Source: G963674665 sp963674665
GTDB taxonomy: Bacteria; Desulfobacterota; Desulfovibrionia; Desulfovibrionales; Desulfovibrionaceae
Direction of reading: 5' to 3'
DNA length: 64,000 bases
Assembly: GCA_963674665.2 (NCBI GenBank)
Contig: CAXXPL010000009.1
Location: forward strand, 868,001-932,000
Shown here: piece after piece, positions 34,761 to 44,918 of the stretch
Layout: each line of letters opens with the position of its first letter
Position numbering within the stretch: position 1 is the first letter of the stretch
The notes under the pieces: generated by a model
The model's database searches: none
What the model saw: only the letters and a program-made list of their open reading frames with translations
Told to the model about the DNA's origin: nothing
Translations under genes and position numbers: made by a program

Positions 34761-35513
34761 ATGCTTTTTTTCAAGCGGAAACCTCGCGGCCCGGAGATAT
34801 GGGACTTTGCCGACACCACAGCGCTGGTACGCTCCGGGGCCGCATATGTGCGCGAAATGCTGCTGCTTGGCATGAGGTCCAGGGAGCGTGTGGGTTTGTG
34901 CGTAAGCGCGGTGGAACCGGTACTGCGGATCTGCGAGCTGCTTCCCGAGGCGCCGCGTCAGGGCGCCCTCCAGTGGGAGCGCATCCATATATTCTGGGCC
35001 TGGGAGCGTGGCGAACCTGTGGACTGTTCCGCTGCGTCGCCCTCCCTCAAGGCCTTTGAACTCGTCCGGCGTTCCCTGCTCTCCCGGGTGCCTCTGCCTG
35101 ACAGGAATATCCATCCATTGCCGGACAATTCCCGGCCCGAGAACCTAAAGGAGTATGGACGGTTGGTGCGGAATTGTCTCGGCCCTGCCGATGAAGACGC
35201 CCCTCCGACCTGGGACGTGACCCTGTTGGATCTAGATGAACAGGGTGGATTGGCCGGACTCCCGGGAACAGGTGCCGGAGCTCTGGACACGCCGCTCTTG
35301 CTTCCGGAAGGGGACTACGCCCCTTGTCTGGGAAAGCGCCTGGGGTTCGGCCTGGATAGTTTTCTCGGGAGCGCCAACGTCATCGTGGTGGCTTCGGGAA
35401 GGCACGCTGCGCCCTATGTACGGGCCGCGCGCAAGGTGGGCGACGGGGTCGAAGCCGGGATGGCCGCGAGTTTCAAGCCTTCGGGCCGTTTGGTGTGGTT
35501 TACGGATCAATAG
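34761..35513 (+). CDS. 6-phosphogluconolactonase-like protein, probably degenerate
   Basis: A 250-residue protein of the 6PGL/glucosamine-6-phosphate isomerase superfamily. The central substrate-site region is recognisable (LQWERIHIFWAWERGEPVDC, FELVRRSLLSRVPLPDRNIHPLP). The catalytic segment GxGxDGHTASLFP of true lactonases is replaced by LDLDEQGGLAGLPGTGAG, which lacks the histidine. Enzyme activity is therefore doubtful; a sugar-phosphate binding role is possible. No zwf or gnd gene is near. The ATG has no strong ribosome-binding site. A hairpin terminator follows at 35539. Confidence 0.72.
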   Translation: MLFFKRKPRGPEIWDFADTTALVRSGAAYVREMLLLGMRSRERVGLCVSAVEPVLRICELLPEAPRQGALQWERIHIFWAWERGEPVDCSAASPSLKAFELVRRSLLSRVPLPDRNIHPLPDNSRPENLKEYGRLVRNCLGPADEDAPPTWDVTLLDLDEQGGLAGLPGTGAGALDTPLLLPEGDYAPCLGKRLGFGLDSFLGSANVIVVASGRHAAPYVRAARKVGDGVEAGMAASFKPSGRLVWFTDQ

Positions 35514-35538
35514 AGCATTTTACGCTTGAACTGTTGTC

Positions 35539-35570
35539 GGGGAAGGAACTTTGAAACAAGTTCCTTCCCC
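35539..35570. terminator. Bidirectional hairpin terminator
   Basis: GGGGAAGGAACTT (35539-35551) pairs with AAGTTCCTTCCCC (35558-35570), between the convergent 6PGL-like gene and the giant membrane protein gene. Confidence 0.75.
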
Positions 35571-35596
35571 GCGCATTTATGTATATCTTCCTGTTC

Positions 35597-38500
35597 CTAT
35601 TTCTTACGCTCCGGATCATCTTCCAGCAGGAAGTCTTCCTGCGCGCCGTCCCGCACGTCATCCTGAGGGGCGGCCGGGGCCTGCGGCTGAGCGGCATTGC
35701 GGAAGGGCATGGGCTGTCTGGGCCTGACGATGGGCTTGCGGAACAGCTCGCCTTCGCACATGCAGTCCCACCCCCAGCGCAACCACTTGAGCAGGGAGAT
35801 GGCCAGCCACAGCGACCAGGTGAGCATAACCACCCGGTACACCCAGAGGGGCACCGTGTGGATGGAGGGTGTGGGCATCAGCCCCTGGATGCGGTCCTGG
35901 GTCCAGATGAGTTCGTTGCCGTATGAGCCGTTGCCCGCGACCTGCATGAAGGGCACGCCCAGCAGGCCGCGCTCCACCGCCATGTAGAAGCAGACCATGC
36001 CGGCGGCCACCAGGGCCAGAAGCGCCAGTTGCTGCACATCGTATAAGAACCACCCCTTGCTTGGGTACTTCTCCCGCTTGATGCCCAGTACCGGCAGCCA
36101 GGCCACGGCCAGCAGCGCCGGGATGGGGGTGAGCTGCGACAGCCCCACCGCCAGGAGGAACCACTGCCAGAGCTTGAGCGGGGTCCAGGGCATGAAGTGC
36201 AGCAGCCAGGCGAAGATCATGGCCGCCACCAGGTAGGGCCAGTAGGTCACGGCCGGGCCCAGGATCGGCCCCCCGAGGGTGAGCAGAATCCAACGGTCCT
36301 GAGGGACCTGGACGTGGATATTGGCGTTCACGGCGGGATGCCCCAGGTCTATGCGGGGCGGGGTGATATTGGATACGCTGTCGCTGGGCTGTCTCCAACT
36401 GATGCGGATCTCCTGCTCGCCGGGGTGGATGGGAATCTCCACGCTGCCGGGTTCCCCGGCCACCAGGGGCAGATCCCGGCCGGAAGCGCTGAGACCGGTG
36501 AGTTCGGCGTCGGAGGGCAGGGTGATCACGTGCCTGAGCCCCTTGCTGGCGCGAATCCGCAGCAGCAGCTCGTTCTGGTCCAGGCGCTGGCCTGGGCGCA
36601 TGGTGAGTTCCGCGCTATTGATGGTCATGGCCTGTCCGGACGCGGCTTCGGGTCTGGAAACGTCCACTGTCACGCTTTCGCCGGGCCAGGGGCGCCAGGA
36701 GGGTTGCCAGTTGCCCTCGCTGTCCAGGATGGACACCGCGGGAATGCCCTTGATGTCCAGGTGCCAGATATTGGAGGGCGCCAGCTGCCAAGTCTCCACC
36801 CAGGGCACGTCCTGGGGCGCCTTGAGGGTCAGTTCGTTGCCGCGCTCCAGGCTGGAGTTCCAGGTCAGACTCCTCTGCCCCGGGTTGAGCTGCACCTTGG
36901 CCATGGCGTCCTTGACCTTCACGTCCTCGCTGAGCACGGATTCGCCGGTGAGCAGCGGCACCTGGAGATGCACGGGTTCGCCGGTGGGGCTGATGCGCTC
37001 CAGGGTCGTGGCGACGGTCCACTGCAGGCCCAAGGTGATGGTGCGGGTGAGCTTCAGGAACGGCGGAATGCGGTATGTCTCGGTGGGCGTCTGCCCTGCG
37101 CCCTCTTCCGCCTTTTCACGCGCCAGGCGCAGGGAGCCCTGGATTTCTCCCGCGCCCCCGAGCCCCTGGACTATCCATCCCGGCGCCTTCACAGAGCCCT
37201 GGCGGCTCTGCAGGGGCAGGGAGATCTGAAAGGACAGACCCTTGGGAGTGGGGCCTTCCATGGTGATGCGATGAACACCGGGAGTCACGGCGCAGTAGAG
37301 CCGTCCCTGCTCCCGGAACAGATCCTTCGCCGGTTTCTCGTCCAGCAGCACTGTGGCGGCCTGCCAGCGGTCCGAGATCACGGGCAGGGCAACGGCGGTA
37401 TCGGCTCCGGCATGAACCGTGAAGATCAGCCTGAGTTTTTGGTCGTCCACCTGCACGTCCAGGTGGGGGCTGCTCTGGCAGTCCGGATAGCACGGGTCCT
37501 CCTCGAGCAGTCGCCGGCGGTATTCATCCAGCAACCAGCTGGGCGGAAACACGGTTGTAGAGCCCTGTCCCAACTCGGGTTGGGAAGGCGCTATCGGGGC
37601 GATCTGCTCCGCTTGCTGTGTGTTCTCCTGCTGATTCTGGGGCGGCAGGGGCTTTCGGGTCGCCATGGCCGGCGCGGCGCTCAGCAGGGTGAACGTCAGG
37701 GCCAGCAGCACCAGAACCCCGGCGGTGGCGTCCTTCACCGGGAACCTGGCCGTGAATCCCCTGACCAGGGCGCGTATGTCCACCAGGAGCAGGAACACGA
37801 CGACCAGCAGAATCACCCGCGCCCCTGACAGGAGCAATCCCCAGAAAGGCGAGAGCAGGGTCAGCTGAATGCTTTCACCCCTGGCCACCGGTCCGTTCCA
37901 TGTCAGAGTCACGTCCCGCCAATTCCAGTCCGGGACACCCGGACCTGTCTGCACCAATGCCTCGGGGTCGTACATTAGGGCCTTGGGGGCCTTTGCCTTA
38001 GTCCGCATCTGCAGCTTCATGGCTTCGCGGGGAACCGGCGCCCGGGAAAAGGAATCAGACTCTTTCAAGGCTTCCATCTCCATGGGCTCGTCGGCCATCT
38101 GGGAAGGCACGGGCGCTGGCGCCTCGGCTCCCAGATAGCTTCCGCCACCTCTAGCGGCCTGATATTTGTAGGGCACGCGTTCCAGTTGGGGATAAATACC
38201 GGAGCGTACCTGACCGTAGATGTACGGGATGACAATGACAGCCATGACGATGACGGCGGAGGCGTACAGGGCCAGGGCCAATTGCCGTCCCGTGTGGTAG
38301 TCCTTGAGCCTGGCCTGGGTGTGGAATACCTTGACCAGGGCCAGGGCTCCCAGCAGATAGAGCCAGATGAGTTTCGGGGCGTTGGGCTCGTGAAATCCCA
38401 GGGCCAGGAACACCAGTGCCAGGATGCCGAGCCACCAGGAGTGGAACATGCCCACGGCCAGCGTAATGAGCAGGCAGATCAGAATGTCCAGGAAGGTCCA

Positions 38501-39952
38501 CCTGGAGAACCAGGAGTCGTTGACCCCGTCCATTCCCTGGGCGGTGAGCAGCCGCCACCCCGGAGGAAGGTGCAGCACTGCTTCCACCTTGTCGAATTCG
38601 CGGTCCCAGCCCGTGCTGGGCAGAGTTCCGGAGAAGTCGGTGTAACGGGACTCCGTGGTCAGGCTTACGTCACCCTTGCGCAACTCCACGCCGGGCAGCA
38701 TGTCCTCGCCCAGCAGGACCACGGGCTGGTCCTCGCCCTTCACTGACGCGCGTCCCAGTTCGCCGGGGGCGATCATGCGCAGGGTCCAGTCGCGGCGGAT
38801 GGACCCTGCAATGGCGTCGCGGACGGTGACGCCATTGCCGTCGAAATCCAGCCAGATGGATCTGGAGATCTGCAGGGAGTCGGGTGCCGCGTCAGGCGCG
38901 CCGCGATGGGTCTCCTTGAACAAGACCACAGTCTGGGGCTCCACCATGTATGCGGGATACTGCTGCCAGGCGCGGGGGAGGTCGGTGGTCTTGGGGTCGA
39001 CGTCCGGTGCGCCGTGGACTTCCACCACGCGCAGATCCTCATTGGCCTTGAAGGCCCAGAACTCCCGGCCATAGGGCGCCGGTTGCGGCCCCAGCTGGTC
39101 CACCTGGCCGGACAGCCTGGAGGTGATGTACACGTCGAAGCTGCCCGGACGCCCCTGTATATAGACGCCGTCGTTGGGCGTAAAACTCAGAGGCAGAGGG
39201 CTTTCAACCGCCAGGGGTTCGGAGTTCGTGGGAAGGACCTTGGAGAGCTCGATGCGCCGTGCTCTGCCTGAGATTTGCAGGCGCAGCAGGGTATGCACGC
39301 GCATGGGCAGGGAGTCGTCAACGAGTCGGAATATTTCCACCTCCAGGCCGTCCGCCGGGCTCTCGCCCACAGAGGCCTTGGAGGCGAGCCGCAGTTCGCC
39401 GGTTTCGGAGACGTTGGGGCAGGGCTCCACGCCCTCGGGCCGTGTCAGCCCCACCAGCCCCACGTTGGCCGGAAGCTGCAGAATTTCCGGCTGCTCGGAC
39501 CAGGGGAGGAATCCGAAAATGGTGTAATCTCCGGGTTCCAGCATCACTGAGGGGCGGTCTTGATGCTCCAGGACAAGGGCGCTGACAGCGAAACCGTTTT
39601 GGTCGTTGAATTCCACCTCCTGGGGCCAGATGTCCTTGCCATAAGGCAGAATCACACGCTCCCTGGCATAGACGTGAACCTGCATGGTGAAATTAGCGCC
39701 ATCCTTGCTTGTGGTTATGTCTATGTCTGACGGGAAGGCGCAGACGCGGCCGCCCTCCTCTTGAGACATCGATGGACAGAAGTGGCGCTCCTGACCATGA
39801 AGCAGCCAGTCCTTCCAGTGGTACAGCTCCTCGGGCGCTCCCGTCCTGTCGGAATCGGAGTCCGTGGCGGCCATGGCCAGGGGCGCGAAGGCGATGAAAG
39901 TGAACAGAACGACGAACAAGGCGGTGATACCGGGGTAAGACACGCTCCGCAT
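35597..39952 (-). CDS. Unrecognised 1,451-residue membrane protein with duplicated architecture
   Basis: I do not recognise this protein. A Sec signal peptide (MRSVSYPGITALFVVLFTFI to about residue 28) is followed by about 450 residues rich in predicted beta strand with several cysteines (HFCPSM, VCAFPSD, EPCPNV). A membrane block at about 485-585 has some four to five helices, then a Pro/Glu-rich linker and two further helices (about 695-760). A second large beta-rich region spans about 770-1210, including a CYPDC motif. A final block of about six helices (1215-1420) and a charged tail follow. The plan is thus soluble-membrane-soluble-membrane. AGGGGGAACCT precedes the ATG at 39950-39952. 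It is transcribed alone. A periplasmic envelope role is plausible but not shown. Confidence 0.85.
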   Translation of the reverse strand: MRSVSYPGITALFVVLFTFIAFAPLAMAATDSDSDRTGAPEELYHWKDWLLHGQERHFCPSMSQEEGGRVCAFPSDIDITTSKDGANFTMQVHVYARERVILPYGKDIWPQEVEFNDQNGFAVSALVLEHQDRPSVMLEPGDYTIFGFLPWSEQPEILQLPANVGLVGLTRPEGVEPCPNVSETGELRLASKASVGESPADGLEVEIFRLVDDSLPMRVHTLLRLQISGRARRIELSKVLPTNSEPLAVESPLPLSFTPNDGVYIQGRPGSFDVYITSRLSGQVDQLGPQPAPYGREFWAFKANEDLRVVEVHGAPDVDPKTTDLPRAWQQYPAYMVEPQTVVLFKETHRGAPDAAPDSLQISRSIWLDFDGNGVTVRDAIAGSIRRDWTLRMIAPGELGRASVKGEDQPVVLLGEDMLPGVELRKGDVSLTTESRYTDFSGTLPSTGWDREFDKVEAVLHLPPGWRLLTAQGMDGVNDSWFSRWTFLDILICLLITLAVGMFHSWWLGILALVFLALGFHEPNAPKLIWLYLLGALALVKVFHTQARLKDYHTGRQLALALYASAVIVMAVIVIPYIYGQVRSGIYPQLERVPYKYQAARGGGSYLGAEAPAPVPSQMADEPMEMEALKESDSFSRAPVPREAMKLQMRTKAKAPKALMYDPEALVQTGPGVPDWNWRDVTLTWNGPVARGESIQLTLLSPFWGLLLSGARVILLVVVFLLLVDIRALVRGFTARFPVKDATAGVLVLLALTFTLLSAAPAMATRKPLPPQNQQENTQQAEQIAPIAPSQPELGQGSTTVFPPSWLLDEYRRRLLEEDPCYPDCQSSPHLDVQVDDQKLRLIFTVHAGADTAVALPVISDRWQAATVLLDEKPAKDLFREQGRLYCAVTPGVHRITMEGPTPKGLSFQISLPLQSRQGSVKAPGWIVQGLGGAGEIQGSLRLAREKAEEGAGQTPTETYRIPPFLKLTRTITLGLQWTVATTLERISPTGEPVHLQVPLLTGESVLSEDVKVKDAMAKVQLNPGQRSLTWNSSLERGNELTLKAPQDVPWVETWQLAPSNIWHLDIKGIPAVSILDSEGNWQPSWRPWPGESVTVDVSRPEAASGQAMTINSAELTMRPGQRLDQNELLLRIRASKGLRHVITLPSDAELTGLSASGRDLPLVAGEPGSVEIPIHPGEQEIRISWRQPSDSVSNITPPRIDLGHPAVNANIHVQVPQDRWILLTLGGPILGPAVTYWPYLVAAMIFAWLLHFMPWTPLKLWQWFLLAVGLSQLTPIPALLAVAWLPVLGIKREKYPSKGWFLYDVQQLALLALVAAGMVCFYMAVERGLLGVPFMQVAGNGSYGNELIWTQDRIQGLMPTPSIHTVPLWVYRVVMLTWSLWLAISLLKWLRWGWDCMCEGELFRKPIVRPRQPMPFRNAAQPQAPAAPQDDVRDGAQEDFLLEDDPERKK

Positions 39953-40334
39953 AGGTTCCCCCTTTGGGATGGAAAAAACCGATTCGTGATGGATACAACA
40001 AAAGCACCATAGACAAGTTGGTTGGGAAAGTCTTGCTTTGGAAAACAGCTTTTGCATCACTTTTTCATTTCACGTTACTTGCTTTTCCGAGGAGCCTTCC
40101 GTACTTCGGAATATACGGGCTGGAAAAGGCATTGTGAAATAGTGACGCTACCGCAAGGACGTCATTGGGCTGACCGCCGTTCGAGAGCGCTTCAGTGTTG
40201 CACACAACATGGGGCTGTGGCAGGAATTTCTCACGGACATGAGAAGCGTGGACAGAAAGAGTCCTGAAACGACTTGCCGGGGAGAAGCCATTCACATGGT
40301 CGCTCCCCATTCCGAACCTCAACATAGCGACTCC
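39953..40334. other. Divergent intergenic region
   Basis: This holds the promoters of the giant membrane protein gene and the ABC exporter gene. An open frame continues through it from 40209, but it has no ribosome-binding site and crosses a hairpin at 40279-40308. No separate gene is supported. Confidence 0.35.
40279..40308. repeat. Hairpin upstream of ABC exporter
   Basis: GGGGAG (40279-40284) with CTCCCC (40303-40308) and an inner CCAT/ATGG form an imperfect stem resembling the window's GGGGA-type hairpins. It ends 26 bases before the proposed start and may act in the leader. Confidence 0.35.
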
Positions 40335-42113
40335 ATGGAAGAACAGCCGAAGCGAAACACCATGAGCAATGGACCGGACCGAGGCGAGGGGCGGAGTGCT
40401 CCGGGTCGGCCCGGCGTTCTCTTCTGGAGATCGAGTCTGTTCACCTCCTATTTCGCCATCCTCGCGCCCTTCCGGGGGCTTTCACTGCTGAGCGTGACCC
40501 TGACGGCGTTCTCCGGCCTGTGCGAGGGGCTGGCCCTGCTGGCCCTGATCCCCGTGCTGCAACGCAGCGAGGAGGGGGCCACGTTACTGGGTTTTCAGGG
40601 AGAGGAGCTCTTCCACCTGGGGCTGGCCGGATTTTTACTTCTGGGGGCGGGCACCGCAATATTGACCTATGCCTCCCAGGCAACGGTGCTGGAACTTCGT
40701 GCCCGTGTGGAGCGGCTGTTTCGCGCGGAAATGAGCCGGGCTCTGCTCTCCATGGAATGGACGCGTTATCTTTCACTGCGGGAGGGCGACATCGGGAAGT
40801 CTCTGATCATGGAGGGGTTCCAGATCGCTGCCGGAACCCGGTTCTTCATTCAGGGCCTAGGCCTTTGCTGCGTGGCGGTGGTGTTCGTGTTCATCGCCCT
40901 GAGCGTGTCCGTGGAGATGACCTGCTACACCCTGATGTTCGGGGCTTGCGCGGTGCTGGTGCACCGTGCCCTGTCGGCCAAGGGGCATGCCCAGGCGGAC
41001 AGACTCTCGGAGCTGCTCTCGGGGATAGGCCAGCAGGTGGCCGAGATATTCAACCACCTCAAGTTCTTCAGAGGATCGGGGCGTAGCGCACGGGCCAGGG
41101 ACGAGGCCGGGCGCATGTTCGACAGCTATGCGCGCACCTTCCGCGTTTCCCAGAAACGGGGGGAGCTGGTACGCCTTTTTCTGGAGCTCGGGGCGGTGTT
41201 TTTCATCACCGTGTTCCTGTGGGTCATGCTCAAGGCGAGGGGCTACTCGGTGGCTCAGGCCCTGGTATTTCTGGCCGTATTCTACAGGCTCACCCCGAGA
41301 CTTGCCAGCATGCAGAAAAGTTTCTACCAGGCCAGGGGAGCACTGTCCTTCTACTGGACCTGGAAACAGCGTCGGGACATGGCGGTCGAAGCCCCGGCCC
41401 GGCGGTTCGGCTCCAGGCCCCCGGCCTTTGAAAGAGAGCTGGTCTTCCAGGGGGTGGGTTACACTTATCCGGAGGCGGGGAGCCCGGCGCTGCTGGGTGT
41501 GGACCTCACACTGCCCCGTAGAGGATTTCTGGCCGTCACAGGAGCCTCGGGCAGCGGCAAGAGTACCCTGTTGGATCTTGTCCTGGGCCTGTTGAGCGCG
41601 TCCCGGGGACGCATCCTGCTCGACGGCGTTCCCCTGGAGGAGGTGGACATCGAGGCCTGGCGCGGCCGCATAGGATTGGTCCTGCAGGAGTCCCCCATAT
41701 TTCACGCCAGCGTCCTGGATAACATCGCCTGGGGGGAGGACGCCCCGGATCCTGAAAAAGCCATGGAAGCGGCGAGAATGGCCCAGTGCATGGAGTTCAT
41801 CCAGGCCCTGCCCCAGGGCATGCACAGCGTGGTGGGACAGGGAGGGGGGCGGCTCTCCGGAGGTGAGCGGCAGCGCCTGGCCCTGGCCCGGGCCCTGTAC
41901 CGGGACCCCTGGCTCCTGATGCTGGACGAGGCCACCAGTGCCCTGGACGAAGCTGCCGAGGCCAAGGTCCTGGCCGCCCTGGATAGACTCAAAGGGCGGT
42001 GCGCCATCCTGATGGTCACACATCGGCCGGGAGCCGTGAACATGGCCGACAAGACTATCGTCCTCCACAGGGGGCGCGTGGCCGAAATCCGGAAGAATGA
42101 CTCCACCCCGTGA
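40335..42113 (+). CDS. ABC transporter, fused permease and ATPase (type I exporter)
   Basis: About 592 residues. After a polar N-terminus (start uncertain; the ATG at 40362 is an alternative, and neither has a clear ribosome-binding site), five to six membrane helices span about 40-320, with LFRAEMSRALLSMEW and KFFRGSGRSARARDE as coupling helices. The ATPase domain follows: Walker A TGASGSGKST (about 415), Q-loop LVLQESPIF, signature LSGGERQR, Walker B LLMLDEATSALDE and the H-loop VTHRP. One such half-transporter normally works as a homodimer exporting lipids, peptides or drugs. The substrate is unknown. A Cache/PAS kinase gene follows 120 bases downstream on the same strand. Confidence 0.9.
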   Translation: MEEQPKRNTMSNGPDRGEGRSAPGRPGVLFWRSSLFTSYFAILAPFRGLSLLSVTLTAFSGLCEGLALLALIPVLQRSEEGATLLGFQGEELFHLGLAGFLLLGAGTAILTYASQATVLELRARVERLFRAEMSRALLSMEWTRYLSLREGDIGKSLIMEGFQIAAGTRFFIQGLGLCCVAVVFVFIALSVSVEMTCYTLMFGACAVLVHRALSAKGHAQADRLSELLSGIGQQVAEIFNHLKFFRGSGRSARARDEAGRMFDSYARTFRVSQKRGELVRLFLELGAVFFITVFLWVMLKARGYSVAQALVFLAVFYRLTPRLASMQKSFYQARGALSFYWTWKQRRDMAVEAPARRFGSRPPAFERELVFQGVGYTYPEAGSPALLGVDLTLPRRGFLAVTGASGSGKSTLLDLVLGLLSASRGRILLDGVPLEEVDIEAWRGRIGLVLQESPIFHASVLDNIAWGEDAPDPEKAMEAARMAQCMEFIQALPQGMHSVVGQGGGRLSGGERQRLALARALYRDPWLLMLDEATSALDEAAEAKVLAALDRLKGRCAILMVTHRPGAVNMADKTIVLHRGRVAEIRKNDSTP

Positions 42114-42233
42114 TTCAAATATGCTGTATGGAAGCCTAGTGCCTCCTGCGGATTCACCCCCGGGTGCTGTAAGTCGTAACGGGTTGCATATCATCCGGAC
42201 AACGGCCTTGGACAAGGTGTTCGGGACGTGATC

Positions 42234-44834
42234 ATGGCTAAATGGTACAAACGTTTCCTCACCCCGTATGCGGTGCAATGGATCATCCTGTGCACCGGAT
42301 TGCTGATTCTTGGCCTGGTCATGGGGATCCACTCCTGGAACTACTACGACCAGGTCATGCAACTGGAGAAGAAGCGCCTACTGGACGAGACCCATGTGGT
42401 CGAGCAGATCCTGGGAAAGAACCTCGAGGCCCTGAACGTGGTGCTCGACGGGTTGCGTCAGGTTCTGGCTGCCGGAACCTCAAAGGGTGATATCAACCAA
42501 CGGCTCGAGGCCCTTGTGCGGGGCGTTCCCGGCGTGCACACCATCCTGGTCTACGATGCCGATGGGAACGTGCTGGCGGCCAGCGAAGTGAGCCTTCTCG
42601 GAGAGAGCTTCGCGCACCGGGAGTATTTCAAGAAGGCGCGCCAGCTACGGGATACGGACACGGTGCTCATCTCCGCGCCCTTTCATACCGCCCTTGGAAT
42701 ATTCGCCATCAATGTGGTCAAAAGGATTCCTGGAGATGATACCCGGTTCAATGGAATAGTCGGAGCGATCCTTGATCCCGGGTACTTCGCCCCCTTGCTG
42801 CAATCCGTCCTGTACGCCCCGGACATGTGGACGTCATTGATGCACAGCGATGGTGTGCTGTTTTTGATCGAACCCGAACGCCCCGACATGCAGGGGATGA
42901 GCATCGCCAAGCCGGACAGCTTCTTTTCCAGGCATGTTGAAAACGGCATGGACGTGAACGTGGAGGTGGGGGAGGTCTGTATCACGGGGGAAAAACGCCT
43001 GGTTGCCACCCGCACCGTCCATCTGGCAAACGTAATTACCGACAACTATCTGGTGGTGGCGGCCTCGCGTGATTATTGGGCAATGCTGTCCCATTGGCGG
43101 GAGGACTTGTTGAGGGACGGCCTGCTGCTGACCCTGGCGCTCATCGGGTCGGTAACTTGGCTCGCAGTGTACCAGCGCCGCAGACGGGAGCTGGAGCGCA
43201 AGGCCAGGGAAGTGGAGGAGCGCTACAGGTTGCTGTTGTTGTCCCTGACCGAGGGGGTCTACGGCACCGACGCCCAAGGTGACATCACCTTCATAAATCC
43301 CTCGGGCACCGCGCTATTGGGCTATGACGATCCCGGAGAACTGCTCGGTAGAAACAGTCACGAGTTGATCCATCATTCATACCCGGACGGCTCTCCCTAC
43401 CCCAAGGAGAAATGCCCCCTGCATAATGCCATCGGGCAAAAGAGCAGGATGAGCAATGCCTTGGAGGTCTTCTGGCGCAAGGACGGCACCGCCTTTGACG
43501 TGGCCTATTTCGGCAGCCCCCTCCTGTGTGACGATAAGGTTGTGGGGGCCGTGGTCACGTTCATGGACATCAGCGAGCACAAACGCGACCAGGAACGCAT
43601 GAAAAAGTTGACCGACCGGCTGCGCCTGGCCACCAGCGCGGCGGGCATCGGCATATGGGAATATGATGCGGTGTCCGACGAGTTCATGTGGGACGAGGGC
43701 ATGTACAAGCTCTACGGGGTGGATCCGGAGCACTTTGACCTGGATTCCCCCGGCTGGGAGGCAATGGTCCATGCCGATGACCTGGAAAAGGCGCATGAAG
43801 CATTTCAGGAGTCTTTGCGTTCCGGGGATAATTTCAACGCGGAGTTCAGGATTACCCGTGTCATTGATGGAGCACAGCGCCATATCGAGACAAAGGGGCT
43901 GGTGCAGCGCGACGCGGATGGCATCCCCCTGCGGGTGCTGGGACTGAACCTGGATGTCACCGAGCGCAAGGTTGCGGCTGAGGAACTGCAGTGGGCCCAC
44001 GACCAGTTGGAGCTGCGTGTGGGGGAGAGAACCTCGGAGCTGCGTCAGGCCATGGAGGAACTGGAAAAGGCCAGGGACAAGGCCGAGTCCGCCAGCCGCA
44101 TGAAGACCGACTTCCTGATGAACGTGAGCCACGAACTGCGCACCCCCTTGAACGGCATCCTGGGAATGTTGCAACTGCTGGACAACATCGATCTGGAGGA
44201 GGAGTACGCCGAATACCTGGCCGAGGCGTTCAAGGCCGGAGGGCGCATGCACAAGCTGGTGGAGGATCTCATCTCGGTGACGCGGCTGGAGAATCATACC
44301 TTGATGCTGGTGCCGGTGAGCCTGCGAACCCTGAGGGACGTCTTTGTTCACACCTTGAACCCCATGGCCCGGGAAAAGGGGCTGATAGTCAGGGATGGCA
44401 TGGACCCGGAATGCCCCTCCATCATGATTTCGGACGTGGATCTGCTGCGGATGGTGCTGATCAAGTTGGGGGAGAACGCCATCAAGTTCACGGATCAGGG
44501 CAGCGTTGAGCTGCATATCGGAGCGGAAAGCAAGGCGGACGACGTCTACCTGTTCAGGTTCACGGTGACGGACACCGGGCGGGGCATTGCCGAGGAGAAC
44601 ATCGACACTGTGGTCTCCGGACTGGCACAGGAAGAGACTGCCTTGAACCGACATTTCGGGGGGCTTGGCCTCGGTATCGAGGCCATTCGCAAGGCCCTGG
44701 TTCTGTTGGGGGGGGCTTTGAACATCGAGAGCAGCCCCGAGAAGGGGGCGCGTTTCGTTGTCAGTATAGAATCCAGGGGCTGCGACATGGAAGGCCTGGA
44801 CAGGTGCCTGGCAGAGGAGTGGCCGTGCGCCTAA
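42234..44834 (+). CDS. Sensor histidine kinase (Cache, two PAS, HisKA, HATPase)
   Basis: An 866-residue membrane kinase. TM1 is about 15-35; a double-Cache sensor (IFAINVVKRIPG, VHTILVYDADGNVLAA, LGESFAHREYFKKA) extends to about 285; TM2 is about 295-315. Two PAS domains follow (TEGVYGTDAQGDITFINPSG; then WEYDAVSDEFMWDEGMYKLY with a PAC segment), then a coiled coil, H633 in NVSHELRTPLN, and the ATPase (GENAIKFTDQG, DTGRGI, GGLGLGIEA). The G1/G2 boxes are present, although the segment VVSGLAQEETALN is divergent. No receiver is attached and no response regulator is adjacent. ATG 42228 is an alternative start. Confidence 0.9.
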   Translation: MAKWYKRFLTPYAVQWIILCTGLLILGLVMGIHSWNYYDQVMQLEKKRLLDETHVVEQILGKNLEALNVVLDGLRQVLAAGTSKGDINQRLEALVRGVPGVHTILVYDADGNVLAASEVSLLGESFAHREYFKKARQLRDTDTVLISAPFHTALGIFAINVVKRIPGDDTRFNGIVGAILDPGYFAPLLQSVLYAPDMWTSLMHSDGVLFLIEPERPDMQGMSIAKPDSFFSRHVENGMDVNVEVGEVCITGEKRLVATRTVHLANVITDNYLVVAASRDYWAMLSHWREDLLRDGLLLTLALIGSVTWLAVYQRRRRELERKAREVEERYRLLLLSLTEGVYGTDAQGDITFINPSGTALLGYDDPGELLGRNSHELIHHSYPDGSPYPKEKCPLHNAIGQKSRMSNALEVFWRKDGTAFDVAYFGSPLLCDDKVVGAVVTFMDISEHKRDQERMKKLTDRLRLATSAAGIGIWEYDAVSDEFMWDEGMYKLYGVDPEHFDLDSPGWEAMVHADDLEKAHEAFQESLRSGDNFNAEFRITRVIDGAQRHIETKGLVQRDADGIPLRVLGLNLDVTERKVAAEELQWAHDQLELRVGERTSELRQAMEELEKARDKAESASRMKTDFLMNVSHELRTPLNGILGMLQLLDNIDLEEEYAEYLAEAFKAGGRMHKLVEDLISVTRLENHTLMLVPVSLRTLRDVFVHTLNPMAREKGLIVRDGMDPECPSIMISDVDLLRMVLIKLGENAIKFTDQGSVELHIGAESKADDVYLFRFTVTDTGRGIAEENIDTVVSGLAQEETALNRHFGGLGLGIEAIRKALVLLGGALNIESSPEKGARFVVSIESRGCDMEGLDRCLAEEWPCA

Positions 44835-44840
44835 TAGTTT

Positions 44841-44875
44841 CATCCAGGCACCCTCGTTGCAAGGATGCCTGGATG
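44841..44875. terminator. Inverted repeat between convergent kinase and fdhE
   Basis: CATCCAGGCA (44841-44850) pairs perfectly with TGCCTGGATG (44866-44875) around a 15-base loop. There is no T tract, so termination is likely but unproven. Confidence 0.5.
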
Positions 44876-44918
44876 AGAGGATGGAAGGCTTGCCTCGATA
44901 GGGCGAGTGCGATGAAAT

